Positions 7,749-17,653 are shown, counted from the stretch's first letter. The stretch is DNA of 64,000 bases from an uncultured Dehalococcoidia bacterium (GCA_951813255.1 OX638353.1:2405472-2469471), one strand, 5' to 3'. A program made the numbers and translations. The notes: a model not told the origin generated them from the sequence alone.

Positions 7749-9050
7749 TCACCACCCAAACACCCTATCCGTACCCGCCAGCGGAACCCGCGCCATCGCT
7801 GACGCCTCAATCGTCAGCGCCGCCATGTCCTCCGGCTCCAGGCTGTGGACATCGCTCTTGCCTAGAGAGCGGGCTAGGAGGGCCATCTCCATGGTCATGG
7901 AGTTGATGAAGTTGGCCACCCGTTCGGCACCCTCTTGAACGCCGAGACGCTTCTCCAGTTCCGGGTCTTGGGTGGTGATGCCCACTGGACACTTGCCGGT
8001 GTGGCAGTGGTGGCACATGCCGGCGGGTACGCCGATCTCGTTCTCGAAGTCGGACTCCTCGATTTCCTTGTTGCAGTTGAGGGCTATGAGGGCGGCCAAG
8101 CCGATGGCCACAGCGTCGGCGCCTAGGGCCAGTGCTTTGGCGGCGTCGGCACCGCTGCGGATCGCGCCCGATGCGATGAGGCTGACCTTTCCGTAGAGGC
8201 CGATTTCCCGCAGCGCCTCCCGCGCCTGCACAATGGCTGGCACCGTGGGTATGCCACTGTGGTCCAGCAGGATCTCAGCCGAGGCACCGGTCCCTGCCAG
8301 CATGCTGTCAATCACGATGGCGTCAGCCCCTGCTTTGGCCGCCAGCTTCACGTCGTCACTGACCCGGCACGCGCCGAGCTTGACGTGGATGGGGACGCGC
8401 CAGTCGGTGGCCTCGCGCAACTGCTCAATCTTCACCGTCAGATCGTCGGGGCCGAGCCAGTCGGGATGCCTGGTAGGGCTGCGCTGGTCGATGCCTGTGG
8501 GCAGGTCACGCATGGCAGCCACATCGTCCAGCACCTTGACGCCCATGAGCAGGCCGCCCGTGCCCGGCTTGGCGCCCTGCCCCACCACGATCTCCAAGGC
8601 GTCGGCGCGGACCATGTCATGTGGGCTGAGGCCGTAGCGGCTGGGGAGTATCTGGTAGATGAGCTTGGCCGCCTCCTCTCGCTCTTGGGGAAGCATACCG
8701 CCGTCGCCGGTGCAGGTGGCCGTACCCGACATGGCAGTCCCGCGGGCCAGCGCAGTCTTGGCAGTGCGGGAGAGGGCCCCGTAGCTCATGCCGGTCACGT
8801 AGACCGGCGTATCCAGCACCAGCGGGTTCTGGGCATACCGGTGCCCGATGATTGTCTGGGTGTTGCACCGTTCCTTGTAGCCCTCAAGGGGGAACCGGGT
8901 GAGGCCGGTGGAAAGAAACACCAGGTCGTCGAAGTGGGTGACTTTCTGGAAGGAGCTGAACCCCCGCACCCGGTAGCGACCAAGTTCCGCCTTGGAGTGG
9001 ATGTCGTCCATAATCCAAGGCGACCAAATCTGACTCTGACCCATTACCAT
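7749..9050 (-). CDS. mgsC: FMN-binding glutamate synthase-like subunit (MgsC / GlxD)
   Basis: 433-residue FMN barrel matching the central domain of glutamate synthase. Visible parts are VTGMSYGALSRTAK near the N-terminus, GQGAKPGTGG, the flavin-site stretch IPIHVKLGACRV, and the iron-sulfur motif CHHCHTGKCPVG, which binds a 3Fe-4S cluster in the family. In stand-alone form with separate amidotransferase and GXGXG partners, this is the C subunit of N-methylglutamate synthase (MgsC, also GlxD in rhizobia). That enzyme transfers methylamine from gamma-glutamylmethylamide or free methylamine onto glutamate. AAGGGAG lies 9 bp before the ATG. It follows mgsB by 75 bp. Confidence 0.9.
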   Translation of the reverse strand: MVMGQSQIWSPWIMDDIHSKAELGRYRVRGFSSFQKVTHFDDLVFLSTGLTRFPLEGYKERCNTQTIIGHRYAQNPLVLDTPVYVTGMSYGALSRTAKTALARGTAMSGTATCTGDGGMLPQEREEAAKLIYQILPSRYGLSPHDMVRADALEIVVGQGAKPGTGGLLMGVKVLDDVAAMRDLPTGIDQRSPTRHPDWLGPDDLTVKIEQLREATDWRVPIHVKLGACRVSDDVKLAAKAGADAIVIDSMLAGTGASAEILLDHSGIPTVPAIVQAREALREIGLYGKVSLIASGAIRSGADAAKALALGADAVAIGLAALIALNCNKEIEESDFENEIGVPAGMCHHCHTGKCPVGITTQDPELEKRLGVQEGAERVANFINSMTMEMALLARSLGKSDVHSLEPEDMAALTIEASAMARVPLAGTDRVFGW

Positions 9051-9125
9051 AGTGCGTGGCTCCCTTCAACTACCTAGCGGGCAATGACCTGCTGGCTCAG
9101 CTTGGCCACACGGCCGCTGGGCCCA

Positions 9126-9812
9126 TCAGATAACGGTCTTCTCCAGCCGCTCCAACTGGTCGAAGTGGTACAGCTTCTTGGAGGAGACGATCTTCTTGAA
9201 TTGGGGCCGGTCACTGATGCCGTGCTGCTCCAGCGTCTGCCAGAGGGTGATCAGTTCGTCCTCGGAGATGGGATCGAACTGGGCGTCGCTGCCCAGTGAG
9301 CCCACCTCCCCACCGACGTATATCTCGCCCTCGTACATGGAGTCGCCCACGGCATCGCCCACGTCCCCGCAGACGATGATCTTGCCCTTCTGCATCATGA
9401 AACCGGTCATGAAGCCGGTGTTGCCCTCCACCAGCAGGGTACCGCCCTTCATGGAGATGCCAGCCCGGGCTCCTGTGTTGCCGTGGACGGTTACCTGGCC
9501 CCCACGCATGGAGCTTGCCACCGACGCCCCCGCGTTCTTGGTGACGGTGACGCTGCCCCCCATTAGGTTGTCTCCCAACGCCCACCCGGCATTGCCGTTG
9601 ACGGTGACCTCGGGGCCATCCAGAAGGCTGGAGCAGAAGTAGCCCACGCTACCCTCAAAGGTAATGCGGCAGGAGGCCAGCACGCAGACGGCCATGTTGT
9701 GGCGGGCCTGCGGGTTGATGACTCGAATGTCCGTCTCTCCTGAGGCCGCCAACTCCTTGATGCGCTGGTTAAGTTCGCGAGTGGATAGCGAGGCGGCGTC
9801 TACGTCGACCAA
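9126..9812 (-). CDS. mgsB: GXGXG domain subunit of glutamate synthase type (MgsB / GlxC)
   Basis: About 228 residues forming a right-handed beta-helix with repeated Gly motifs (GSVTVTKNAGASV, GGTLLVEGNTG, GKIIVCGDVGDAVG), typical of the C-terminal GXGXG domain of glutamate synthase. The open frame runs upstream into mgsA, but conservation begins around DVDAASLSTRELNQ. A TTG at 9812 that overlaps the mgsA stop by 13 bp is the best start. The family subunit stabilises the ammonia or methylamine channel between the amidotransferase and the FMN subunit. It sits between mgsA and mgsC as in proteobacterial N-methylglutamate synthase operons. Confidence 0.86.
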   Translation of the reverse strand: MVDVDAASLSTRELNQRIKELAASGETDIRVINPQARHNMAVCVLASCRITFEGSVGYFCSSLLDGPEVTVNGNAGWALGDNLMGGSVTVTKNAGASVASSMRGGQVTVHGNTGARAGISMKGGTLLVEGNTGFMTGFMMQKGKIIVCGDVGDAVGDSMYEGEIYVGGEVGSLGSDAQFDPISEDELITLWQTLEQHGISDRPQFKKIVSSKKLYHFDQLERLEKTVI

Positions 9813-10771
9813 GTCATGACCTCGCTCTCCTGGGGTTCTATCAGCTCCTGCTCCTCGGGGAACACCCTGCGCAGGGCGACCTCTTCCGAGGCGATGGCCA
9901 CGTACTCGTCGGTCTCCATGGCCACCAGCGGCTTGGCTGCCCACTGGTCCTTGGCATATCCCAAGCCGTCCTTGGTGGAAATCAGGAAGGTGAACGTGCC
10001 ATCCAAGTCCGACAGCGACTGGCGCAGTGCTTCCTCCAAGGTCGCGCCCTTGGACAAGGCATCGGCGAGATAGACAGCAATAAGCTCCGAGTCGTTCTCC
10101 GTCTGGAACTCGTATCCTTGGTCCTCGTAGGCCCGTTTCAGCTTGTGGTAGTTGGTCAGCTGACCGTTGTGGACTACCGTGACATCCGGAAAGGGGTTGG
10201 CCCAGAAGGGGTGGGAGTGGGTGATGTCCACCCGGCTCTCGGTGGCCATTCGCACGTGGCCGATGCCATGGGAGCCACTGAGGCTGCCTATACTGTGGCG
10301 CTGCTGCAGTTCAGAGGCGGTGCCCACATCCTTGATAACCTCGGAGCACTCGCCGATGCTGTGAACCTCCACGCCCTCGAGACCCACAAGGGCCTCGGCT
10401 ATGCTCTCTGCGCGTCCCCCAATACGGACGCCGGAGCGCAGGGGCCGGGCGTGGTAGGGCAGGGCCTCATCCCTGCCACCGTACTGCACCGAGAGGCGCA
10501 GGTAGTCGTCCACCCACTTGTGGGAAACGACCTCTCCACCCACCTCGCTGACCACCTGTCGCACCCGTTGCAGCAGCGTGTCGGCATGCTCCGACTCGAT
10601 GCGCAATCGGAGGATGAGGTCCTGCTCCTTGGGTTGGCCAGCAATGGTCACACCGGTGGAGTCCGTGCCCCGGTGGGCAAGAGAGTCCAGCATCTTGACC
10701 AGGTAGTCGCCGATGGGTGCCGGGCCAGCCCCCGCCCCACCCTTGTGAAGTATCCCGCAGACTCCGCACAT
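9800..10771 (-). CDS. mgsA: Class II glutamine amidotransferase subunit (MgsA / GlxB)
   Basis: About 323 residues of an Ntn-type amidotransferase. Starting at the ATG at 10771 gives MCGVCGIL, which places the nucleophile at Cys2 after Met removal; the longer frame from 10825 would bury it. Other family motifs are LAHRGTDSTG, GHVRMATES and VVHNGQLTNYHKLK. AAAGG lies about 10 bp before the ATG. In the glutamate synthase family this domain hydrolyses an amide and delivers the amine to the FMN subunit. In MgsABC the amide is gamma-glutamylmethylamide or glutamine. It is the first gene of the long minus-strand operon. Confidence 0.9.
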   Translation of the reverse strand: MCGVCGILHKGGAGAGPAPIGDYLVKMLDSLAHRGTDSTGVTIAGQPKEQDLILRLRIESEHADTLLQRVRQVVSEVGGEVVSHKWVDDYLRLSVQYGGRDEALPYHARPLRSGVRIGGRAESIAEALVGLEGVEVHSIGECSEVIKDVGTASELQQRHSIGSLSGSHGIGHVRMATESRVDITHSHPFWANPFPDVTVVHNGQLTNYHKLKRAYEDQGYEFQTENDSELIAVYLADALSKGATLEEALRQSLSDLDGTFTFLISTKDGLGYAKDQWAAKPLVAMETDEYVAIASEEVALRRVFPEEQELIEPQESEVMTWST

Positions 10772-10835
10772 GGCATCTCGACCTTTCGCCGGGAATGCAA
10801 CGCTGGCGATCCAAAGGAACAACACCAGCAGCTAG

Positions 10836-10865
10836 AAGATAAAGGTTACGGCAGTGTATTGGCAA
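10836..10865 (-). promoter_or_regulatory. Possible sigma70-type promoter of the mgs-gmaS-sox operon
   Basis: On the minus strand TTGCCA (10865-10860) and TATCTT (10841-10836) are 18 bp apart, which would start transcription about 60 bp before mgsA. Both boxes deviate from consensus, so this is a weak call. Confidence 0.35.
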
Positions 10866-10902
10866 GAAGGGGCGCTGCCGCTGTTCCTCCGTGCGCTCCG
10901 AT

Positions 10903-11010
10903 CCCAACCCCATTTCCCGCCGTCCCGGGCCCGACCGCATTCCTCGTCCGTCCCGACCCAACCCCATTCCGCATTCGTCCTGAGCGTAATCCCATTCCCT
11001 GTTCGTCCTG
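10903..11010. repeat. Four imperfect 27-28 bp repeats upstream of mgsA
   Basis: Units share CATTcc followed by a CGTCCyGA-like block. The CATT cores fall at 10911, 10938, 10965 and 10993. The last unit runs into a GTTCGTCCTGA ... GTCGAAGGAC stretch that resembles a degenerate dispersed palindrome. The rest of the 270-bp gap between 11039 and mgsA holds no convincing gene. Confidence 0.55.
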
Positions 11011-11039
11011 ACCTTAACGCAGTGGAGTCGAAGGACGGG

Positions 11040-11276
11040 CTACGGCTTATCCGCACCGTTCGGACGGCGCCGAGGCTGAGCGCGAGCTTCCCGCTTCACA
11101 TGAAGCACTGGCCTTGCCGAGGCCACATTGTCCTCAACATCCTTCAGGAGTCCGCATTGCAAACAGGTGATGTAGGGACCGTGAATATCTCTTGTCAGCG
11201 ACACGTCCCCGCCACACCTTGGGCAGCCCTTTAGCAATAGGGCTGTTCTTTCCATCTTCGTCGTTCCCAACTTCAA
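11040..11276 (-). CDS. Small zinc-ribbon protein
   Basis: About 70-78 residues with one zinc-ribbon: CPRCGG near the N-terminus and CLQCGLL about 20 residues later. The C-terminus is basic (KREARAQPRRRPNG), which could bind nucleic acid. The start is unclear: GGAGG precedes the frame, so a TTG at 11270 or the ATG at 11255 are both possible. It starts about 6 bp after the DUF5666 gene and probably belongs to that operon. Function is unknown. Confidence 0.6.
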   Translation of the reverse strand: MKLGTTKMERTALLLKGCPRCGGDVSLTRDIHGPYITCLQCGLLKDVEDNVASARPVLHVKREARAQPRRRPNGADKP

Positions 11277-11282
11277 CCTCCT

Positions 11283-12425
11283 CTACTGACCCGCCCCCGG
11301 ACGCCCACCACCAAACCCTCCCTGACCCCCACCGAACCCGCCTCCTGGCCCTCCGAAGGGGCGGTCAACCGGTATCGCGAGGCTCTGGGGAATGACCGTG
11401 ATACTGGTGGCCAGCAGATTCCCAGCCTCGTTGGGTTGGCCCGATATCAGGACCTGCACGCCTGACGTCACGTCTTCCAAGGCGCCATCAGTCTCACTGA
11501 AGATGGTGATAGCGGTGTCTGGCGTGATGGAGGCCCGTACAGGGCCCCGTGGCGTGGTCAGCTCCAGTACCCCATCCGCGACTGATTCGATGACGCCGGT
11601 AAGTGCACTGGCAGCGGCTCCGCCGTCCTGGGAGGGGACTTGGAAGGAGAAAGCCCTGGTTCGACCGGGGATGGCCAAGGCTCCTGCAATTGGCCCGTCA
11701 GGGGGCTCATCGCCAGCGGTGATCACCGTTACGCCCTCTTCCGGAGACTCCACGGTCACATTGCCACCACTGCGGGCCGCGGCAGCCATGATGGTTGCCT
11801 GCATTGCAAGCACGCTCCGCTCTTCCTCGGACAGGCCAGCAAGCCCTGCCAGCACTCCCGGTTCCAGTTGACCGGCGAATTGGCCCCTCTGAGGAATCTG
11901 CAACCCCTCTGGGATGACCCTGACGGATGTGGCCTCCAGCAGCCCCTCCTCGTTCCTCTCGCCCGTGAGGGTCACGCGGAGGCCGGATGTGAGGTCTTCC
12001 AGAGCGCCTCCGGCTTCGGCGATGGAGAGGATTTCGGTGTCGTCGCCCACGGTGGCCTCCAAAGGCCCCACAGGGGTATTGAGGGCCAGGCTGTCGCCCT
12101 CCAAGCCTTGGACTGTGCCTATCATGCTGGCGTCAGAGCCACCTCCAAGGGAGGCTCCGGCGGGGGGACCACCGGGGAATTGAGCCGCAAGCTCTCCCAG
12201 TTGTTCCAGGTCTTCAGAGCTGGCATCGCCCTCTTCCGCTCTCTGAGTGAGTTCGCTCAGTCTCTCAAGGTTAGGCCTGTCTCCTGTGCCTCCCGGACTT
12301 GGAATGGAGGCTATGGGGAGCGACTCATCACCCGTGTCGTCCAGAACGACAATCAGGATGCCTCCCAAAGCCCCACCCAGTGCTATGGCTAGGATGGCTA
12401 GTAACAGGAATGCTTTGTTGGACAT
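11283..12425 (-). CDS. Membrane-anchored double DUF5666 protein with Gly-rich tail
   Basis: 380 residues. An N-terminal transmembrane anchor (FLLLAILAIALGGALGGILIVV, 5-26) has an outside-facing Pro/Ser linker. Two similar beta-rich modules follow (about 100-165 and 265-350), each containing a phrase like ALEDLTSGLRVTLTG or ALEDVTSGVQVLISG, which is the OB-like DUF5666 pattern. The tail is Gly, Phe and Arg-Pro rich (GGFGGGQGGFGGG). It lies 30 bp after the MacB-like permease gene. A role as an extracytoplasmic partner of the exporter is inferred only from position and a similar tail on the adaptor. Confidence 0.75.
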   Translation of the reverse strand: MSNKAFLLLAILAIALGGALGGILIVVLDDTGDESLPIASIPSPGGTGDRPNLERLSELTQRAEEGDASSEDLEQLGELAAQFPGGPPAGASLGGGSDASMIGTVQGLEGDSLALNTPVGPLEATVGDDTEILSIAEAGGALEDLTSGLRVTLTGERNEEGLLEATSVRVIPEGLQIPQRGQFAGQLEPGVLAGLAGLSEEERSVLAMQATIMAAAARSGGNVTVESPEEGVTVITAGDEPPDGPIAGALAIPGRTRAFSFQVPSQDGGAAASALTGVIESVADGVLELTTPRGPVRASITPDTAITIFSETDGALEDVTSGVQVLISGQPNEAGNLLATSITVIPQSLAIPVDRPFGGPGGGFGGGQGGFGGGRPGAGQ

Positions 12426-12454
12426 GGGTCGCTCCTAAGCTTCGCTCGCGTCGT

Positions 12455-13675
12455 TTACTCGTATCTCAGGGCCTCAATGGGGTGCAGACTGGCAGCCCTC
12501 ATCGCGGGATAGATGCCGAAGAAGAGTCCTATGCCGGCGGACACAATCATCGCAAGAACCGGGATGTCACCGCTGGTGACCGTGACGAAGGACTGGTTGC
12601 CCAGCGTCACACCGTCCAACACGGTGGAGAGCACTAAGCCGAGAAGCACGCCCACGCCACCGCCACCTATGCTGAGGATGGTCGCCTCAGCCACGAACTG
12701 GAAGAGGATGTCACGGCGCTTTGCCCCAACAGCTTTGCGTATGCCTATCTCCCGTGTGCGCTCGGTGACCGATACCAGCATGATGTTCATGATGCCGATA
12801 CCACCCACAAGGAGCGATATGCCAGCGATGGCCCCGAGGAAGATGACAAAGGTTTCCGTGGTCTCCTCCACGGTCTCGATCAGGTCCTGCTGGTTGACGA
12901 TAGTAAAGTCGCTCTGGCCGGTGATGCGATGACGCAGGCGCAGCACCGTATCAATCTGCCGGGTGGCGGCATCCATCGACTCCTCGTCCACCACCTGAAC
13001 GGTGATGCTCTGGACGGTGATGCCTCCTTGAGTGGTGCGCTGGGCACTGAGGCGGTAATAGGCAGTGGTAATGGGGACGAGGGCTTGGAAGTCCTGCTGC
13101 CCAATGCCGGTGCCTCCCCTCGGCTCCAACACACCGATCACCGTGAACCGTCGGCCGTTCATACGCATGCTCTGGCCCACCGGGTCCCTGAAGCCAAAGA
13201 GTTCCCGGGCAAGCTCCGACCCTAGCACTGTCACTGTAGTCCGGTTGTCCAGGTGGTGTTGTGCGATGAATTGCCCCGAGGCCACGGGAGTCAAGCGTAC
13301 TGATTCGTAGCTGGGCGTGACGCCGATTACTTGGGCCGAGGTGTTGGTACGGCCGTAGACCATCTGGGCAAAGGTGCTGATTTCAGGCGAGACGTCTACA
13401 ACCGTGGGTGTGAAGACAGGGTCCACCAAGGCGGCGGCGTCTTCCAGTGTTAGCCCTGACGAACCATCTATGCTGAATGGTGGGGTGACGAACAACAGGT
13501 TGGACCCGAGGGACTCAATCCTCTCGGTGATGCTCTGCTGGGAGCCTCTGCCTATGGCCATCAGAGTGATGAAGGCGGCGACACCTATGACGATACCCAA
13601 CAGGGTGAGGCCGGCACGGAGCTTGTTGGTGCTGAGCGACACCAAAGCGGTGGTGAGGATGGTGTAGGGTGTCAT
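12455..13675 (-). CDS. MacB-type ABC transporter permease
   Basis: 406 residues with the MacB/FtsX plan: one N-terminal membrane segment (about 17-40, [17 protein letters not shown]), a large periplasmic MacB_PCD domain (about 45-250), then three C-terminal membrane segments beginning at [25 protein letters not shown]. The cytoplasmic motif [20 protein letters not shown] follows. MacB-type systems use ATP mechanically to push substrates across the envelope with a MacA adaptor. The gene overlaps the ATPase gene by 4 bp. Substrate is unknown: lipoprotein, lipid or peptide export are all possible. Confidence 0.92.
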   Translation of the reverse strand: MTPYTILTTALVSLSTNKLRAGLTLLGIVIGVAAFITLMAIGRGSQQSITERIESLGSNLLFVTPPFSIDGSSGLTLEDAAALVDPVFTPTVVDVSPEISTFAQMVYGRTNTSAQVIGVTPSYESVRLTPVASGQFIAQHHLDNRTTVTVLGSELARELFGFRDPVGQSMRMNGRRFTVIGVLEPRGGTGIGQQDFQALVPITTAYYRLSAQRTTQGGITVQSITVQVVDEESMDAATRQIDTVLRLRHRITGQSDFTIVNQQDLIETVEETTETFVIFLGAIAGISLLVGGIGIMNIMLVSVTERTREIGIRKAVGAKRRDILFQFVAEATILSIGGGGVGVLLGLVLSTVLDGVTLGNQSFVTVTSGDIPVLAMIVSAGIGLFFGIYPAMRAASLHPIEALRYE

Positions 13676-14373
13676 GCGGCTGCCTCATCGGGGTGGCCGT
13701 AGCCTGTAGGCCGGTCGCTGACCACCAGACCATCCAGCATGGAGATAACCCTGCCGGTCTGGGCCGCTATTTCAGCCTCGTGAGTGACAATGATTACCGT
13801 TTGGCCCTGTTCCCTGTTGAGGGACTGTAGTATGCGCATGATCTCGAGGCTGTGCTCGCTATCAAGGTTGCCGGTAGGTTCATCGGCAAGAAGGATGGCG
13901 GGCTGCTTCACCAAGGCGCGTGCGATGCCTACGCGCTGTTGCTGACCCCCGGATAGCTGGCTTGGTCTGTGGTTCGCCCGGTCAGCCAAATCAACCCTTT
14001 CCAGTGCTTCAATCGCCCGTCGCCGCCGGTGCCTGTCGTTGCTGTAGAGAAGAGGCAGTTCGACGTTGGCCAAGGCTGTGGCTCGGGGAAGCAGGTTGTT
14101 GGACTGGAACACAAATCCAATGCGATGGTTGCGAATCGCTGCCAGCCGGTCGTCGCCGAGTAACTCCACCTCTTCATCCTCAAGGAAATAGCGCCCGGAT
14201 GTAGGCACATCGAGACATCCGAGAACGTTCATCAGGGTGGACTTCCCTGACCCTGAAGGACCTATGATGGCCACCATCTCACCCTGCTGTATCTCCAAGG
14301 ACACTCCACGCAGGGCATGGACTTCGACGTCTCCCATGGAATAGACCTTGGTCACGTCCTCCAGCCTGATCAT
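13672..14373 (-). CDS. MacB/LolD-type ABC transporter ATPase
   Basis: 233 residues with a Walker A motif GPSGSGKST at 38-46, the ABC signature LSGGQQQR near 140 and Walker [12 protein letters not shown]. The D-loop and H-switch are seen in VTHEAEIA. Length and residues match the MacB/LolD/FtsE class. It overlaps the adaptor gene (4 bp) upstream and the permease gene (4 bp) downstream, so the three subunits are translated together. Powers the exporter from the cytoplasmic face. Confidence 0.94.
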   Translation of the reverse strand: MIRLEDVTKVYSMGDVEVHALRGVSLEIQQGEMVAIIGPSGSGKSTLMNVLGCLDVPTSGRYFLEDEEVELLGDDRLAAIRNHRIGFVFQSNNLLPRATALANVELPLLYSNDRHRRRRAIEALERVDLADRANHRPSQLSGGQQQRVGIARALVKQPAILLADEPTGNLDSEHSLEIMRILQSLNREQGQTVIIVTHEAEIAAQTGRVISMLDGLVVSDRPTGYGHPDEAAA

Positions 14374-16571
14374 GGCCTCCCGCCTCCCGGTGGTCGGAAG
14401 CCACCGCCACCGAAACCGCCGATGCCTCGGAAGCCACCGAAGCCAAAGTCTGTGGCCCCCTCGATGCCTTCCATCACGATCAACTCGCCCTCGCTCAGTC
14501 CATCTTCTATCACGACCCAGAAATCGTCGCTGGAGCCGGTGGCAACAGCCCGTTCCGTCAGGGCTCCGTCGGAGGAGACAATTACAGTGGGTTGGTTGAA
14601 GCTGCCCCGGAGGGCCTGCAGGGGCACGAGCAGCACGTTGGGCTCGGAGCGCAGCACCAGTTCAGCAATGGCCGTCAGACCCGACCGCAGCTCGATTCCT
14701 GGAGGCGCCTCCACCTGAACGCTCACATCATAGGTCACCACACCCTGCTGGCTGATGGCATCGGTGGCGATGTACGACACCGTCCCCGGCAGTATCTCGC
14801 CGGGCAGGGCGTCCATGGTGACATTGGCCTCCGCCCCAAATTGCACGTACAGGACGTCAATCTCATCGACCGCGCCCTCCATCTCGATAACAGTGGGGTC
14901 CACTACCGTGAGGATGGATGTGCTCGGGTTGACGCTGTCCCCAACTTCGGCGGCTATATCGGTGACAACGCCATCAATGGGGGCAACCAGGGTCAGGCTC
15001 CTCAAGCGGTCAGCAGCCGTTTCCACCGCCACCCTCGCAGTGGTCACCTCAGCCTCCCGTAGTGCCAGCAGCAGTGGGTCTGCCGGCTCCATCAGGTCCT
15101 CCCGAGCCTCCTCGGCCTCACGCAGGGCAAGCACCGCATCCTCAACGTCCCTTTGTCCAGCCAGCAGCGCCGTCCGCAATTCCTCACTTATGTCATCAGT
15201 GAGCAGGCTTGTGTCCAATCCTCGGCCCAGCCCCAATTCAAGGGAATCCGTACCCAACGCCGCGCTCAGGCCCCACTTTTCCAATAGGGCAGCGAGGTCG
15301 GCCTCGGCTTCGGTGAGGGCCGTTCGGGCGGCGGCCAGTTCCTTCTCCTTGCTCAGCAGGGCAAGAGCATCCGGCGGTCCCAACAGGTCCGAGAGCTTGT
15401 CCTTGGCATCGGATACCGCTTCCTCGGCCTTGGCTACGGCGTCTTCAGCCTTGGAAAGGGCCGTAGCCGCCGGGGTCTCCAGGTCGGCCAAGGCGGAGCG
15501 GGCGTCCACGAGCTTCTCCCAAGCCTCCGACATCTCGTCGAGGATGCAGAAGATGTTGGGGTCGGTGAGTTCTTCTTCGCATTCCGCCCGGATGTCGTAG
15601 GGTGACAGGTGGGTGAAGGCGTAGATGGTCCCCTCATTCCATGCGGTAGCAGGATCATCGGCTGGCGGAGGATCAATCAGCCGGTCGTCCAAGTCGCTCC
15701 GGTCGAACAGGGCGTCCAAGTCTGCGCCCCACTGGGCAAGCAGGGTCTCAGGAGATATGGAGTCATCGACATCCTCAGGATCGACGCCCAGCCATCTCTC
15801 AAAGGGCTCCTGGTACTCCTCTAGTGCGTCGCCTATGACCTCCCGCGCAGCATCAACCTTCTCTGCCCACTCCTCCACTGCAAGCAACTGATCGCGACGG
15901 GCGTTTTCCAGCGCCACTTGGGTCGACTGTATCTCGAACGTCAGGTCGTGGACCTCACTTGAGTCAGGCCCCGCCAAGGCTTCGATCTCGTCTTCCAGGG
16001 TGTCTATCTTCAACACGGCGTCGGCAACGGCAGAATCTGCCGTGGCGATTTGGTGCTCCGTAACCTCCACAAGCGCCAGCAGCTTCTCTTCTGCTTCCCT
16101 GACCGCCTCTTTCGCATTGAGCGCCTTGGCCTCTGCTTGGTCCAGGTCCAGCGCACTGTGGGGGCGCATCGCCTCGGCCAGAGCTTCCTCCGCCACCGAA
16201 GCATCGTAGCGGGCTTTGGCTAAGGCCTCCTCCAGCGACGATACCGTCGCATCATCCAGGTAGGCCACAGCCTGACCCGCAGCCACTGCATCACCCTCGT
16301 CTACAACCAACTCTCCGAGGGTGCCTTGGGTCTCGAAGCTCGCGCTTTCCGTGTTGGGGAACACCATGCTCCCGTTGATGGAGATGGAGGTCACCAAGTC
16401 GTCGCGCTGCACGGGGATGAGCTGCTGGTCCTCGGCAAGGGTACCGTCCTCCGAGTCTGACACCCACTGGTAACTGAAGTAAGTGGCCGCAGCTGCCCCG
16501 CCGAACAGGATGAGCAACACAAGCCACTGCCATGGTCGTACGATTCTGAGCGCGCCCCACACCCTAGTCAT
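14370..16571 (-). CDS. MacA/HlyD-type adaptor with very long coiled coil
   Basis: 733 residues from the ATG at 16571, which has GGAGAG 6 bp upstream; a TTG at 16604 would extend it. One N-terminal membrane segment ([17 protein letters not shown]), a biotinyl-lipoyl half ([22 protein letters not shown]), then about 380 residues of Ala/Glu/Leu coiled coil (about 115-500), the second lipoyl half ([20 protein letters not shown]) and a beta-barrel domain follow. The tail is Gly-rich ([15 protein letters not shown]). MacA adaptors normally are 370-400 residues, so the hairpin is greatly enlarged. In a diderm it could span the periplasm; in a monoderm it could reach through the wall. Confidence 0.9.
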   Translation of the reverse strand: MTRVWGALRIVRPWQWLVLLILFGGAAAATYFSYQWVSDSEDGTLAEDQQLIPVQRDDLVTSISINGSMVFPNTESASFETQGTLGELVVDEGDAVAAGQAVAYLDDATVSSLEEALAKARYDASVAEEALAEAMRPHSALDLDQAEAKALNAKEAVREAEEKLLALVEVTEHQIATADSAVADAVLKIDTLEDEIEALAGPDSSEVHDLTFEIQSTQVALENARRDQLLAVEEWAEKVDAAREVIGDALEEYQEPFERWLGVDPEDVDDSISPETLLAQWGADLDALFDRSDLDDRLIDPPPADDPATAWNEGTIYAFTHLSPYDIRAECEEELTDPNIFCILDEMSEAWEKLVDARSALADLETPAATALSKAEDAVAKAEEAVSDAKDKLSDLLGPPDALALLSKEKELAAARTALTEAEADLAALLEKWGLSAALGTDSLELGLGRGLDTSLLTDDISEELRTALLAGQRDVEDAVLALREAEEAREDLMEPADPLLLALREAEVTTARVAVETAADRLRSLTLVAPIDGVVTDIAAEVGDSVNPSTSILTVVDPTVIEMEGAVDEIDVLYVQFGAEANVTMDALPGEILPGTVSYIATDAISQQGVVTYDVSVQVEAPPGIELRSGLTAIAELVLRSEPNVLLVPLQALRGSFNQPTVIVSSDGALTERAVATGSSDDFWVVIEDGLSEGELIVMEGIEGATDFGFGGFRGIGGFGGGGFRPPGGGRP

Positions 16572-16802
16572 GATGGTCTCTCCGCTTAGAGGGATTTCCC
16601 TCAAGACGACATTGATACGATATTTGTTCCCAGTGGACCATTTGATTGTACGGCCGCTTTATGAAGTTCTCATGAAGACTCGCTCCGAGAATGTACGGGT
16701 TAGGTGACGTCCTGCTTGACGTGCACCATGGCGACCAATACTTTGGGAAGCAATTCCGAGGAATGGAGAAGCAGCCCAACATAGCGGGCTGCCGGTGAAG
16801 AG

Positions 16803-17576
16803 ATGCGACTGGAGAACAAAGTAGCCCTGATTACAGGCGGCGGCTCCGGCATAGGACGGGCCTCTGCTGAGATGTTCGCCCGCGAAGGCGCCAAAATCAT
16901 GGTCTCAGACGTGGATGAGACCACCGCTGCAGAGACCCAGTCGACTATCCGGGGCGCAGGCGGCGATGCCTCCATCATTACCGGCGACGTCTCCAACTCC
17001 GGCGATGCCGAACGCATGGTCAAGGCCACCATCGATGCCTACGGGCGCGTGGATGTGCTGGTGAACAGCGCCGGCATCACCGGACGTAACGCCATGTACC
17101 CTGGGGCTTCGGCTGAGGAAATCTGGGACCGCGTGATAGAAGTCAACCTCAAGGGCACCTACCTGATGTGCTGGCACGCCGTGCCCCAGATGGAGCAGGC
17201 TGGTGGCGGCTCCATCGTCAACCTAGCCTCCATCATGGGACTTGTGGGATACAGTGGCGGCTTGGGCGGCGGTTTCAATGCCTACGTCCCCTCCAAGGGT
17301 GGCGTGCTTCAACTCACCAAGAACCTAGCCATCGACTACGCTAAAAGGGGCATACGCGTGAACTGCATCTGCCCCGGCTACATCGCCACCAACCTTACAC
17401 GGTCTTTGATTGAGCAGGACCCTGAGGCTCAGGGCAAGCTTGAGGCCCTGCACCCCATGGGGCGCCTAGGCACAGCAGACGAGATCGCCAGCGCCGCCCT
17501 CTTCCTAGCCTCTGACGAGTCGTCTTTCGTTACGGGCACACCCCTGATAGTGGACGGGGGCTACACAGCCCAGTAG
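16803..17576 (+). CDS. Short-chain dehydrogenase/reductase (FabG-like)
   Basis: 257-residue classical SDR. TGGGSGIGRA at 11-20 binds NAD(P). DVSNSGD precedes the NSAG motif (about 90), the catalytic Ser lies in NLASIMG, and the YVPSK motif gives Tyr and Lys. The C-terminal PLIVDGGYTAQ is typical. An acidic residue after beta-2 (SDVDE) suggests NAD rather than NADP. It stands alone between the divergent exporter operon and the next gene. The substrate, an alcohol or 3-oxoacyl compound, cannot be assigned. Confidence 0.93.
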   Translation: MRLENKVALITGGGSGIGRASAEMFAREGAKIMVSDVDETTAAETQSTIRGAGGDASIITGDVSNSGDAERMVKATIDAYGRVDVLVNSAGITGRNAMYPGASAEEIWDRVIEVNLKGTYLMCWHAVPQMEQAGGGSIVNLASIMGLVGYSGGLGGGFNAYVPSKGGVLQLTKNLAIDYAKRGIRVNCICPGYIATNLTRSLIEQDPEAQGKLEALHPMGRLGTADEIASAALFLASDESSFVTGTPLIVDGGYTAQ

Positions 17577-17653
17577 GGAAGGGCGTCGTAGGAAAGAGCG
17601 GCCTGCCTGCGCATCCGTAGCTACCCGCTGGCGGAAAGAATATACTGGCGGCA

